12,540 nt of DNA from Oscillospiraceae bacterium (GTDB lineage Bacteria > Bacillota > Clostridia > Oscillospirales > Acutalibacteraceae). A model generated the notes under the pieces. That model searched no databases, was not told the origin of the DNA, and was given only the letters and a program-made list of their open reading frames with translations. Both the position numbers and the translations under genes were made by a program. Below are positions 1 through 7,426 of the stretch, piece by piece (within the stretch, counting starts at the first letter, position 1; each line of letters begins with the position of its first letter). The DNA is taken from positions 4,255 through 16,794 of the forward strand of contig JAHZCM010000034.1 of assembly GCA_019422905.1 (NCBI GenBank), given 5' to 3'.

Positions 1-35
1 CACAGGAAAGGAAAAAGCAGAATTCTGACTTCTCT

Positions 36-65
36 GCGCGTCCCTTTTAAAGGGACGCGCTTTTT
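36..65 (+). terminator. Intrinsic terminator of an upstream + strand unit
   Basis: A nearly perfect inverted repeat (arms GCGCGTCCCTTT at 36-47 and AAAGGGACGCGC at 49-60) is followed directly by five T (61-65). In practice about 9-10 GC-rich base pairs close a small AT loop. There is no A tract on the left side, so it should work only for + strand transcription, meaning a + strand gene ends just before this window. The 35 bases to its left hold nothing I can identify. Confidence 0.9.
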
Positions 66-77
66 GCTGAATGAATA

Positions 78-106
78 TTGACAAACGGGGGGCGGGTGTA
101 TATATT
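78..106 (+). promoter_or_regulatory. Sigma-A-type promoter of the ABC exporter operon
   Basis: A perfect -35 TTGACA (78-83), a 17-nt spacer and a -10 TATATT (101-106, one mismatch to TATAAT) lie just after the upstream terminator. Transcription would start near 112-114, giving a leader of about 65 nt before the ATPase start codon. No operator-like repeat is evident around it, so constitutive expression is plausible, but that is inference. Confidence 0.85.
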
Positions 107-164
107 TATGGTAGCGGCGCGCTGTAAAGGGCAGCGGATGGCCGCAGAAAATTCAGCGAGGAAA

Positions 165-170
165 AAGGAG
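165..170 (+). promoter_or_regulatory. Ribosome binding site deciding the ATPase start
   Basis: AAGGAG at 165-170 sits 9 nt before ATG 180. The reading frame is open back to a TTG at 78, but that TTG is the -35 box of the promoter and so would not be transcribed. The ATG at 180 also begins at the usual N-terminus of the family. Confidence 0.85.
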
Positions 171-179
171 AGAATCAGG

Positions 180-893
180 ATGCTGAACATTCAAAATCTG
201 ACCAAACGGTACGGCGACAAAACGGCCGTCGACAACCTCAGCCTTCAGTTGGAGGCAGGGGAGATCTGCGCCTTTATCGGGCACAACGGCGCCGGAAAGA
301 CGACCACGCTCAAGGCCTGCTGCGGCCTGCTCACGCCGGACAGCGGCGAGGTCACGGTGGACGGCATGTCCATCCGGGAAAGGCCGATCGACTGCAAGCG
401 CGTCATGGCGTACATACCCGATAATCCCGACATGTATGAATTTCTGACCGGCTACGAGTATCTCAACTTCGTTGCGGACGTTTACGGCGTTTCCAAGGCG
501 GATCGCGAAGCGCGCGTCCGGGAACTCGGCGAGCTGCTCGGCATTACGGGCGCTCTGGGCGGCGCGATTTCCGAATGCTCGCACGGCATGAAGCAGAAGA
601 TTGCAATTATTGCGGCGCTGATCCACAAGCCGAAGCTGATTTTGATGGATGAGCCGTTTGTCGGGCTGGACCCTGTCGCGGCGCACCAGCTCAAGAATCT
701 GATGGCGGAGCATTGTGCGGCGGGCGGCGCCATTTTCTTCTCGACGCATGTGCTGGAGGTGGCGGAAAGGCTGTGCAATAAGGTCGCGATTATCAGGAGT
801 GGCAAGCTGATTGCATACGGCTCCATGGATGCGGTGCGCGGCGATTCGTCGCTGGAAGCGGTGTTCCTCGAGCTGGAGGAGCAGAAGGCGTAA
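180..893 (+). CDS. ABC-2/EcsA-type exporter ATP-binding protein
   Basis: Nucleotide-binding subunit (237 aa) that would power the permease encoded 26 nt downstream. Visible motifs: Walker A GHNGAGKTT (34-42), Walker B LILMDEPF (153-160) with catalytic Glu 158, D-loop GLDP (162-165) and H-loop His 190 in STHVLE. The signature motif is degenerate (CSHGMKQ, about 133-139, instead of LSGGQ). The Q-loop glutamine is replaced in the segment YIPDNPDMYEFLTG (78-91). Both departures are usual in the EcsA-like/ABC-2 exporter branch, not in sugar importers. Length is typical. The protein is cytoplasmic and membrane-associated through its partner. The exported substrate cannot be told from sequence; EcsA relatives act in secretion, peptide export or stress functions. 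It is not a likely partner of the sugar permeases further right. The start at 180 is chosen from the AAGGAG site and family alignment. Confidence 0.93.
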   Translation: MLNIQNLTKRYGDKTAVDNLSLQLEAGEICAFIGHNGAGKTTTLKACCGLLTPDSGEVTVDGMSIRERPIDCKRVMAYIPDNPDMYEFLTGYEYLNFVADVYGVSKADREARVRELGELLGITGALGGAISECSHGMKQKIAIIAALIHKPKLILMDEPFVGLDPVAAHQLKNLMAEHCAAGGAIFFSTHVLEVAERLCNKVAIIRSGKLIAYGSMDAVRGDSSLEAVFLELEEQKA

Positions 894-919
894 GCCCGGT
901 AAAGGAGATTTTACAGATT

Positions 920-2500
920 ATGAAAACCTTGATGAAAATTCAGATGAAGAACCTGCTGTTCCGCCTGCGGCAGAACAACGGAAAGCGGATGTCGGGCGCG
1001 CTCGTCGTGGGCCTGCTGATCTTTGTCCTGCTCTGTATGGAGGCCATTTTTGTTATGCTGTGGGGGGAAATGACGGCTTTCTGCGAAATGGGCCTGACTT
1101 GGCTGTACTTTGCGATGGCCGGGATCATGGCTTTGGCGCTGGCGGTGTTTGGCAGTGTGTTTATGACGCAGACGCAGCTTTACGACGCAAAGGACAACGA
1201 GCTGCTGCTTTCGATGCCGATCCGGCCGATGCAGATTTTGATGAGCCGCATGGCGGTGCTGCTCGTTATGACGGGTGTTTTTTCTCTGGCCGTGCTTTTG
1301 CCCGCCTATGTGATGTATGCGGTGCGGTTCGGCGTGACGGCGGGAATGGTTGCCGCATGGATTGTCACGGCGATTTCGCTGATCCTGCTGGCGCAGGCAG
1401 TCTGCTGCGCGCTGGGCTGGGTACTGCACTGGTTCTTGAGCCGCATCCGGAATAAGGCCGTGGTATCGCTTACCTACACCATCCTGTTCCTTGCCGTTTA
1501 TTTTTACGTTTACACAAATGCCAATAACCTGCTGACACAGCTTGTGCAGAACGGCGAGCAGATTGCAGGCGCGGTTCGGGGCGCCGCGTGGCCGCTTTAC
1601 GCGCTGGGCATGGGCAGCGGCGGCTCGCTCCTCCATCTGCTGTTCACCGCGGTGCTGTGCGCCGGTATTTTCGCTCTTGTCTGCTGGGCGCTGGCCGCGT
1701 CCTTTGCGCGGACGGTACTCGACTCCCATCATGCCGACGGCGCGCGGAAAAAGCTCGGCAGGAACGATACCCGCGTCAAGCCGCCGGTGCATGCTGTCTG
1801 CCATAAGGAAATGCGCAAGTTCCTGACCAGCTCGGTCTATCTCACGAATTTCGGCGTGGGACTGATCCTTATCCTCGCTCTGCCGGTCGCAGCGCTGATT
1901 TTCCGTGGCCGGCTCATGGAGGTTCTGGCTTCACTGGAAGCGTTCCGGCCCTTTGTGCCGGGCGTTCTGGTGCTGGCCACGGCGTTTTGTATTTCTTCGG
2001 CGTGCATTTCCGCGCCGTCCGTTTCCCTGGAAGGGAAAAGCCTCTGGGTGATCCGCTCCCGTCCGATCAGTGGGAGGACGGTTCTGCGCGGGAAGCTGCG
2101 CTTTCACTGTCTGGCGCTTATACCGCTTTCCGCCGTCTGTATGCTGGCGTTGGAGCTGATTTTGAACTGCGGCGTAGTGGACGCGCTGATTGCCGCCGGA
2201 ATCGCGGCGGTGTTCGGCTGGTTTGTCGGCATTGCGGGGCTGGTGTTTAATCTGTTGATGCCGCGCTTTGACTGGATCAATGAGGCCGGGCCGTGCAAAC
2301 AGTCTGCGGCGGTATTTCTGACCATGTTCGGGTCGTACTTTGTGATGCTGCTGTTTGCCGGCGTGTATGCGCTGCTTGTCTCCTTCGGCCTTTCGGCTAC
2401 GGTATGCCTCGGAATCTGTGCGGCGCTGCTTCTGGCGGTTACGGGCGGGTTCCATGCGCTGTTGATGCACTGGGGCGGTCGGCGCTTCGAAACCCTTTAA
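920..2500 (+). CDS. ABC exporter permease, ABC-2-like (ABC_tran_2-type)
   Basis: Polytopic membrane protein of 526 aa, predicted partner of the ATPase just upstream. AAAGGAG at 901-907 precedes the ATG. By eye about 12 hydrophobic segments are visible, including roughly 27-48, 60-82, 113-133, 144-168, 182-200, 236-260, 312-328 and 345-363, then a further group to the C-terminus. Two cytoplasmic stretches look alike: one contains KDNELLLSMPI (91-101) and the other EGKSLWVIRSRPI (371-383). Each follows a membrane segment, which suggests two pseudo-repeats, and such motifs are typical of the putative ABC exporter permeases of Firmicutes. A basic cytoplasmic loop lies around 262-300. There is no signal peptide beyond the first membrane segment. 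The gene is followed by a strong terminator, so the unit is only these two genes. The substrate is unknown. Confidence 0.87.
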   Translation: MKTLMKIQMKNLLFRLRQNNGKRMSGALVVGLLIFVLLCMEAIFVMLWGEMTAFCEMGLTWLYFAMAGIMALALAVFGSVFMTQTQLYDAKDNELLLSMPIRPMQILMSRMAVLLVMTGVFSLAVLLPAYVMYAVRFGVTAGMVAAWIVTAISLILLAQAVCCALGWVLHWFLSRIRNKAVVSLTYTILFLAVYFYVYTNANNLLTQLVQNGEQIAGAVRGAAWPLYALGMGSGGSLLHLLFTAVLCAGIFALVCWALAASFARTVLDSHHADGARKKLGRNDTRVKPPVHAVCHKEMRKFLTSSVYLTNFGVGLILILALPVAALIFRGRLMEVLASLEAFRPFVPGVLVLATAFCISSACISAPSVSLEGKSLWVIRSRPISGRTVLRGKLRFHCLALIPLSAVCMLALELILNCGVVDALIAAGIAAVFGWFVGIAGLVFNLLMPRFDWINEAGPCKQSAAVFLTMFGSYFVMLLFAGVYALLVSFGLSATVCLGICAALLLAVTGGFHALLMHWGGRRFETL

Positions 2501-2514
2501 AATGCAGCGGCTTG

Positions 2515-2549
2515 CGCCGTGTACGGAGGATTCCGTGCACGGCGTTTTT
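2515..2549 (+). terminator. Intrinsic terminator of the exporter operon
   Basis: A 13-bp stem (2515-2527 with 2532-2544; one G-U wobble, 2522 with 2537) closes a GGAT loop and is followed by TTTTT (2545-2549). It separates the exporter unit from the GH5 gene. Confidence 0.92.
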
Positions 2550-2583
2550 GCGGAAAAGTCCTGAATGTCATATTTCTCTCCCC

Positions 2584-2611
2584 TTGAAAAAAGTGAAATA
2601 TCTGGTATAAT
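2584..2611 (+). promoter_or_regulatory. Sigma-A-type promoter of the GH5 gene
   Basis: The -35 is TTGAAA (2584-2589), the spacer 16 nt and the -10 a perfect TATAAT (2606-2611), preceded by TGG, an extended -10 element (2603-2605). Transcription should begin near 2618, leaving a leader of about 35 nt. The quality of the -10 suggests expression that needs no activator. Confidence 0.85.
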
Positions 2612-2637
2612 TAAAAACAAATACAAAATATATGAAT

Positions 2638-2643
2638 GGAGGA
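2638..2643 (+). promoter_or_regulatory. Ribosome binding site deciding the GH5 start
   Basis: GGAGGA (2638-2643) is 9 nt before ATG 2653. An in-frame ATG at 2632 would lie upstream of this site and have no site of its own; the protein from 2653 begins MDKIHGVNLG, the normal family start. Confidence 0.85.
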
Positions 2644-2652
2644 AATGAAATT

Positions 2653-3744
2653 ATGGACAAGATTCATGGCGTGAATCTCGGCAACTGGCTTGTGCTGGAG
2701 AAATGGATGTATCCGGAGCTTTTTGCCGGTGTGAATGCGGAGGACGAGACGGATCTATGCAAGCTGCTGCCCCGGGAGGAGCTGGAAGCACGGCTGAAAA
2801 AGCACCGCGATACGTACATCACCCTGGAGGACTTCAAGTGGATTCGGGCGCATGGGCTCAACACGATCCGCATTCCGGTGCCGCACTTCATTTTCGGCGA
2901 TGATCCTGCGTTCTGCGATCCGTATGTACCCTGCATTGAATACCTGGACAAAGCCTTTGACTGGGCCGACGAAACGGGCCTGAAGATACTTATCGACCTG
3001 CATACCGCGCCGGACAGCCAGAACGGCTTTGACAACGGCGGCATCTGCGGCGTGTGCAAATTCTGGCAGAAGCCGGAAAACGAAGCGCGCGTCATCAAGG
3101 TGCTCGGCATGCTTTCCGAGCGCTATGCAAAGCGCGATTCCCTGTTTGGCGTCGAGATCCTGAACGAGCCGGCTTCGCCCGAGCTTTGGAAGCATATTGA
3201 AGGGCGCTATCCGCCCTCCGACCCGGAATACGCCGCAGGCAGCGGACCGGTGCCGATCCAGTTCCTTTATTCGTTCTATACAAAGGCGTATCATGAGATC
3301 CGCAAATATCTCAGCGAGGACAAGGTTGTCATGTTCCATGACGGCTTCCGGTTCGAGATGTGGAAGGAATTCATGCAGACGGAAGAGTTTAAGAACGTAT
3401 GGCTCGACACGCATATCTATATGATGATGCCCGGCGAGATGGAGACGAAGGACATGGTGAACCTCGTGCTGGGGCATTTCAGAGACGATATCCGCGAGAT
3501 GTCGAAGCATTTTCCGGTGGTCGTCGGCGAATGGTGTATCTCCCATAACCCGAAGGGGATGGCCGAAATGTCCGAGTGGGAAAAGAAGCTCTCCTACCGC
3601 ATGATGGCGGATGCGCAGCTTACCGCGTGGGACGAAAGTGCAGGCTTCTTCTTCTGGAGCTATAAGCTGATTTCGGACCCCGCCGGCTGGGATTACAGGA
3701 GCTGTGTCCGCAAGGGCTGGATGCCGGAGATTATCGGAGAGTAA
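2653..3744 (+). CDS. Glycoside hydrolase family 5, exo-beta-1,3-glucanase-like
   Basis: A 363-aa enzyme of clan GH-A expected to hydrolyse beta-linked glucosides with retention. It starts with GVNLGNWLVLEKWM (6-19) and carries DLHTAPDSQNGFDNGG (115-130), both close to the pattern of exo-beta-1,3-glucanases of GH5 (GH5_9-like). The catalytic acid/base is Glu 172 in LNEP (170-173) and the nucleophile Glu 293 in VGEW (291-294). Other conserved GH5 residues visible are Arg 73 in TIRIPV, His 117, His 254 in THIY and Trp 335 in FFFW. There is no signal peptide, anchor or carbohydrate-binding domain, so it should act in the cytoplasm on imported oligosaccharides or glycosides. It is a single-gene unit with its own promoter and terminator, beside the regulator and importer genes. 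The exact substrate is uncertain: beta-1,3-glucan fragments, mixed-linkage oligosaccharides or steryl/aryl glucosides are all possible. Confidence 0.9.
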   Translation: MDKIHGVNLGNWLVLEKWMYPELFAGVNAEDETDLCKLLPREELEARLKKHRDTYITLEDFKWIRAHGLNTIRIPVPHFIFGDDPAFCDPYVPCIEYLDKAFDWADETGLKILIDLHTAPDSQNGFDNGGICGVCKFWQKPENEARVIKVLGMLSERYAKRDSLFGVEILNEPASPELWKHIEGRYPPSDPEYAAGSGPVPIQFLYSFYTKAYHEIRKYLSEDKVVMFHDGFRFEMWKEFMQTEEFKNVWLDTHIYMMMPGEMETKDMVNLVLGHFRDDIREMSKHFPVVVGEWCISHNPKGMAEMSEWEKKLSYRMMADAQLTAWDESAGFFFWSYKLISDPAGWDYRSCVRKGWMPEIIGE

Positions 3745-3763
3745 AAGCATACGAATAGTTGAG

Positions 3764-3790
3764 GGGCGTGCCGTTTAGCGCGCCCTTTTT
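3764..3790 (+). terminator. Intrinsic terminator after the GH5 gene
   Basis: An 8-bp stem (GGGCGTGC 3764-3771 with GCGCGCCC 3778-3785, one G-U wobble) closes a 6-nt loop and is followed by TTTTT (3786-3790). It lies 19 nt after the GH5 stop codon. Confidence 0.88.
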
Positions 3791-3798
3791 GCTGTGAG

Positions 3799-3814
3799 GT
3801 TTCAATTTTGAAAC
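3799..3814. promoter_or_regulatory. Perfect palindrome upstream of the regulator promoter
   Basis: GTTTCAA (3799-3805) and TTGAAAC (3808-3814) form a perfect inverted repeat around TT, ending 10 nt before the -35 box. The position fits an operator for an activator or repressor. It is not followed by a T tract and lies after the GH5 terminator, so a terminator role is unlikely. Confidence 0.45.
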
Positions 3815-3824
3815 TTTTGCGCAA

Positions 3825-3853
3825 TTGACAAATTGCACAAATTGATATACAAT
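3825..3853 (+). promoter_or_regulatory. Promoter of the response regulator-kinase operon, overlapping an inverted repeat
   Basis: A perfect -35 TTGACA (3825-3830), a 17-nt spacer and a -10 TACAAT (3848-3853) form a good sigma-A promoter. GCAATT (3821-3826) and AATTGC (3831-3836) are an inverted repeat bracketing the -35 box, so a protein bound there would block or modify polymerase binding. Transcription would start near 3860, giving an unusually long leader of about 130 nt. Confidence 0.85.
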
Positions 3854-3866
3854 ATATTCGATAAAT

Positions 3867-3938
3867 GTTTGTGGAAGCGACAAACGGGACAGACGAAGCG
3901 GCTGCGCTTTGATCTGTTGTATTGAAAAGTGTTGTATT
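3867..3938 (+). promoter_or_regulatory. Repeat-rich leader of the regulator mRNA
   Basis: Just after the expected transcription start lies an inverted repeat, GTTTGT (3867-3872) and ACAAAC (3880-3885), with a 7-nt centre. Further on, TGTTGTATT occurs twice as an exact direct repeat (3915-3923 and 3930-3938), 15 nt apart, overlapping ATTGAAAAGTGT (3921-3932). Either DNA operators or RNA structure could be involved. I recognise no known riboswitch here. Confidence 0.4.
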
Positions 3939-3982
3939 TTTACTTTGAACGATCGGCGCTTGCCGGACTCGGATGAAAGATG

Positions 3983-3987
3983 AGGAG
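3983..3987 (+). promoter_or_regulatory. Ribosome binding site of the response regulator, short spacing
   Basis: AGGAG (3983-3987) is only 4 nt before ATG 3992. An in-frame ATG at 3980 (overlapping this site) has no better site and would add MRSC before the canonical MIKLLIVDDE start, so 3992 is preferred. The tight spacing may lower initiation. Confidence 0.65.
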
Positions 3988-3991
3988 TTGT

Positions 3992-5566
3992 ATGATTAAG
4001 CTTTTGATTGTAGATGACGAGCGGACGATTCGTAACGGCCTTGCCAGACATATAGACTGGGAGAGCCTTGGCGTCGGGATGGTGGAGAGCGCGGAAAGCG
4101 CGCAGGAGGCGCTGGAGATCTGCGAACGCATTCGCCCGGATATTGTTCTGTCCGATATCCGGATGCGCGGCATGGGCGGCGTGGAGATGTGCGCCGAGCT
4201 GCGTAAGGCATATCCGGAATGCCAGATTATTTTTGTGAGCGGATATGCGGATAAGGAGTACCTGAAAGCAGCTATTTCTTTGGGCGCGGTGGATTATATC
4301 GAAAAGCCCGTGTGTCCGGAGCTTCTGGAAGAGGCGGTAAAGAAAGCGATCGCGGCCTGTGAGGAGCAGCAGCGGATGGCTCTGGCGGATGAGACGATTG
4401 CGAAAAACCGCGGCTTGATCGGCCAAATTGTTCTGCGTGCGCTCGCATACAACGACTACCCCGAAAATTTTGAAAAGAGCATGGAGATTTCCGGGCTTTT
4501 TCCGCGGGAATTTGATATGTACCGCTTTTGTATGCTGTGCGTGGAGAGGTCCGTGCCCAACGTCAGCGCGATGCAGAAAGAGCTGCAGGCGTATTTGAAA
4601 CGGCTGCCGCCGGTTGGCAAGACGGGCACCGCCTGCGGCGCGTTTCTGGACGACAAGAACTTCTGCATTCTTCTCTGCGGCAGGGAGGATGAGATCGGCG
4701 ATTCGTCTGCCTTTCTGGAGGCGCTGCGCCGCGGAGTCGGAACGCTGTGCATAGAGGATAAGCGCTTCTTTCTGGCATGTGGCTCCTGTGTGCAGGACAA
4801 GATGGAGCTTCACCGTTCTTATGCGCAGATTCAGGAGCGCATGGGAGAATTGTTTTTCAAAGGATGGGGACAATATGCCTCTCAGGCGCCGCGCCGCCCG
4901 ATGGTTCCGGTTAAGCTGGACAAGGATATTATCAATGATTTCTCAGCCGCTTTTGCGCGGCAGGATGAGAAAAAGATGGACAAGCTGCTGACGGATGTTC
5001 ATCAGGCTGTCTCCGCACAGACCGATGCGAATCCGGATCAGATCCGGAATGTCTATTATGCCCTCGTATATTTGATGAACACGGAAAACGAGCGGAGAAT
5101 GCTTTTAAAAACAGGGGAGGATAATGCCGTCGTCGGCCGGATCAGCCGGATGCAGGCGCTGGAAACCATCGATGAGCTGGATGCGTTTGTGCGCGAATGC
5201 GCGCATAACACCATAGCCCTTTGGCAGAAGGACGATGAAAACTGCTCCGCCGTGCTGCAGGTGATACGTATTATGCGCACGGATTATGGAGATAAGAATC
5301 TTTCAGTCAAATCCATGGCGGAAAGCGTGTACCTGACGCCGACTTATCTTTCCGGCCTGTTTAAGAAGAGCACAGGCAAGACGATTGGGCAATATCTCAC
5401 GGACCTGCGCATCGAGTACTCGATGAAGCTGCTTATGGATAAGCAGCTTAAGCTCTATCATGTGGCTGAGATGGTCGGCTATGATGATCCGAACTATTTT
5501 GCAAAGATATTCAAGCGCCATGTCGGCATGACGCCTTCGGAATACAGGGAGAAACAGATGCTGTGA
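3992..5566 (+). CDS. yesN: YesN-type response regulator with AraC-family DNA-binding domain
   Basis: Cytoplasmic transcription regulator of 524 aa, cognate to the kinase encoded next. The receiver domain (about 1-120) shows the acidic pair Asp 8/Asp 9, phosphoacceptor Asp 55 in LSDIRM, switch residue Ser 83 in FVSGY and Lys 105 in EKP. A middle region (about 125-410) of the kind found in YesN proteins has no recognised catalytic motif. The C-terminal part (about 421-524) is an AraC-type double helix-turn-helix. Its first helix pair is near NLSVKSMAESVYLTPTYLS and the second near VAEMVGYDDPNYFAKIFKR, ending in GMTPSEYR. Length and order match the family. Phosphorylation is expected to let it activate the importer operon, and the inverted repeats at its own promoter suggest autoregulation (inference). 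It overlaps the kinase gene by 4 nt. The symbol denotes the family type, not proven orthology to the Bacillus gene. Confidence 0.93.
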   Translation: MIKLLIVDDERTIRNGLARHIDWESLGVGMVESAESAQEALEICERIRPDIVLSDIRMRGMGGVEMCAELRKAYPECQIIFVSGYADKEYLKAAISLGAVDYIEKPVCPELLEEAVKKAIAACEEQQRMALADETIAKNRGLIGQIVLRALAYNDYPENFEKSMEISGLFPREFDMYRFCMLCVERSVPNVSAMQKELQAYLKRLPPVGKTGTACGAFLDDKNFCILLCGREDEIGDSSAFLEALRRGVGTLCIEDKRFFLACGSCVQDKMELHRSYAQIQERMGELFFKGWGQYASQAPRRPMVPVKLDKDIINDFSAAFARQDEKKMDKLLTDVHQAVSAQTDANPDQIRNVYYALVYLMNTENERRMLLKTGEDNAVVGRISRMQALETIDELDAFVRECAHNTIALWQKDDENCSAVLQVIRIMRTDYGDKNLSVKSMAESVYLTPTYLSGLFKKSTGKTIGQYLTDLRIEYSMKLLMDKQLKLYHVAEMVGYDDPNYFAKIFKRHVGMTPSEYREKQML

Positions 5567-7398
5567 AAAAATTTTTGCTTCGCCTGCGTCAGAAACTGAC
5601 CGGCAACACGATGCGCGCCAGGCTCATCGTGTCCTTTTCGGTGCCGGTTATGATTCTGATGTTTTTGACGCTGATCGGTGTGCATCAGGTTCTGATTCAC
5701 GAAAATGAGTCGCAGGTGCTTTCTTCTGCGATGTCCAGCTATAATCAAAGCTATGAGCTGATCGAAAGCCATCTGGACATGATGACCTATGCGGCGGACA
5801 GTATTTACTATAACGGCGACCTGCAGCGGATTCTGAGCAATCGTGATTACGCGAAGGAAATGCCGATTGACGACCGATACCGTGAATTCCGCCTTTTGAA
5901 CAACGTGTTTTCCACGGCGGAGAACGCGGATTTGATTTACCGCACCGGTATTTATCTGCGCGGCGATATCCCGTATACGAACAATGCGCAGCATATCATG
6001 TCGCTTGAAACGCTGTTTCAAAGGTCGGACTACATGCGCTTTATCTATACGGTGCGGCGCAACCGGTATTATTTTTCGCCGCCCGTCAATATCTACACGC
6101 CCGGCGTGGACCAGCCGGTGCGTGTGGTCACGCTGCTTCGCCCTGTGCGCACGACGGACGGTTCCAACCGTCAGATCTGCATTGCGCAGGTCAGCGTGGA
6201 GGTGGACGAATTTCTCAAGGTGCTGTCCTATGCGCATACCACGGATGGAACCTTCGTCTATTTGGTGGATGAGTATCGCCAGTTGATTACCACGACGGAT
6301 CCCGTGCTGTACCGGCAGATGAAGAGCGACCGCCTGCTGCCGGTAAATGGAAATGATGAAACGTGGACGAAAGTGGAAGTGGGCGGCAGGGCGTACTATA
6401 TGCTGCGCCGCTACATCTCCAGTGCGTGCTGGACGCTGACGGCGATGATTCCCGTGGAGGATGTTGAGGAGCAGAGCAGATATGTGACGATCGTGGTCGT
6501 TCTTTTGGCATTGATGACCCTGACGGCGATTGTTTCCGTAGCTATTCTGCTTGCAAATTCTTACACGCGGCGTTTGAAAAACCTGAATGGGATGATTCAG
6601 CGCGTGCGGTCCGGCGAGCTTGCGGCGCTGCAGCATCAGGACAAGGACTCGGACGAGATTTCGGAGCTTTTTGACAGCTTCAACCGGATGACGGTCGAGC
6701 TGCAAAATCTGATGCGGGCGCAGTACCGGTCCGGTAAAGCAGTCAAGTCTGCGGAGCTGCGGGCGCTGCAGGCGCAGATTAACCCGCACTTCCTGTATAA
6801 CACGCTGGATCTGATCAACTGGGAGGCCTTTGAGCACGATGCGCCGGAGATTTCGGAAATCGCGCAGAATCTGGCGAAATTCTACCGGATCAGCCTGAAT
6901 AAGGGGCGGCAGATTGTGACGATCCGGGAGGAGCTGGAGCATGTGCGCGCCTATGTCGGCATTGAAAACCGCCATTTTGACGATGCGATCTTCCTGCATA
7001 TCGATGTGCCGGAGGAGATTGAGGCACTCGGCTGTATCAACATTATCTTGCAGCCCTTTGTCGAAAATACCATCGTGCATGGCTTTGCGGAAAACCCGGA
7101 GCGCGGTGTGTGCAATATCCGGATCGAAGCGCGCCGGGAGGCAGACGACATTATCTTTACGGTGTCGGATGATGGCCCCGGTATGACGGAAGCGCAGATA
7201 CAGGAAATTTTTGAGAAGAATACGACGCGCAAGGCGTCCGGCTATGGCGTGAAGAATATTCAGTCGCGCATTCAGCTTTCGTTTGGCGAGGCTTATGGCG
7301 TAACCTACAAAAATACCAAGGAGGCCGGCCTGACGGCCTATATCCGTATCCCGGCCCTGACGCCGGAGGAGGCGGAACGCCGGCTGGAGGATCTGTGA
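5563..7398 (+). CDS. yesM: YesM-type sensor histidine kinase
   Basis: Membrane kinase of 611 aa that should sense an external signal and phosphorylate Asp 55 of the regulator encoded just upstream. Order: short basic N-terminus, first membrane segment (about 19-42), large extracellular sensor region (about 43-305, dCache-like size), second membrane segment (308-332), HAMP linker (about 333-385). Then comes a His_kinase domain with the phosphoacceptor His 409 in QINPHFLYN (405-413), and an ATPase domain with N-box QPFVENTIVHG (497-507), G1 box DDGPGM (536-541) and G2 box GYGVKN (560-565). All key residues are present. The start is GTG 5563, overlapping the regulator stop as GTGA, with AGGGAGA at 5546-5552 as ribosome binding site, so translation is coupled. 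The ligand is unknown; by position it is probably the sugar handled by the adjacent importer. Confidence 0.93.
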   Translation: MKKFLLRLRQKLTGNTMRARLIVSFSVPVMILMFLTLIGVHQVLIHENESQVLSSAMSSYNQSYELIESHLDMMTYAADSIYYNGDLQRILSNRDYAKEMPIDDRYREFRLLNNVFSTAENADLIYRTGIYLRGDIPYTNNAQHIMSLETLFQRSDYMRFIYTVRRNRYYFSPPVNIYTPGVDQPVRVVTLLRPVRTTDGSNRQICIAQVSVEVDEFLKVLSYAHTTDGTFVYLVDEYRQLITTTDPVLYRQMKSDRLLPVNGNDETWTKVEVGGRAYYMLRRYISSACWTLTAMIPVEDVEEQSRYVTIVVVLLALMTLTAIVSVAILLANSYTRRLKNLNGMIQRVRSGELAALQHQDKDSDEISELFDSFNRMTVELQNLMRAQYRSGKAVKSAELRALQAQINPHFLYNTLDLINWEAFEHDAPEISEIAQNLAKFYRISLNKGRQIVTIREELEHVRAYVGIENRHFDDAIFLHIDVPEEIEALGCINIILQPFVENTIVHGFAENPERGVCNIRIEARREADDIIFTVSDDGPGMTEAQIQEIFEKNTTRKASGYGVKNIQSRIQLSFGEAYGVTYKNTKEAGLTAYIRIPALTPEEAERRLEDL

Positions 7399-7426
7399 AA
7401 TTGAAAAGTGTGCCCAAAAACATGCC

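Noticed and set aside
78..179. N-terminal extension of the exporter ATPase from TTG 78
   Set aside because: The TTG is part of the -35 box TTGACA, and ATG 180 has a proper ribosome binding site and the normal family N-terminus.
180..893. Exporter ATPase as energy subunit for the LplB/YtcP importer
   Set aside because: Its motifs place it in the ABC-2/EcsA exporter branch, it is in a separate terminated unit with its own permease, and importers of this kind use MsmX-type ATPases.
811..1455. 214-codon + strand frame overlapping ATPase and permease
   Set aside because: It lies in a different frame over two well-supported genes, has low-complexity Arg-rich sequence and no ribosome binding site of note.
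2632..2652. Upstream GH5 start at ATG 2632
   Set aside because: The only ribosome binding site, 2638-2643, is downstream of this ATG and correctly spaced for ATG 2653.
3872..3885. Catabolite-repression (cre) site TGGAAGCGACAAAC
   Set aside because: The left half fits TGNAANCG, but the right half lacks the required CA, and the inverted repeat that does exist there has a different centre.
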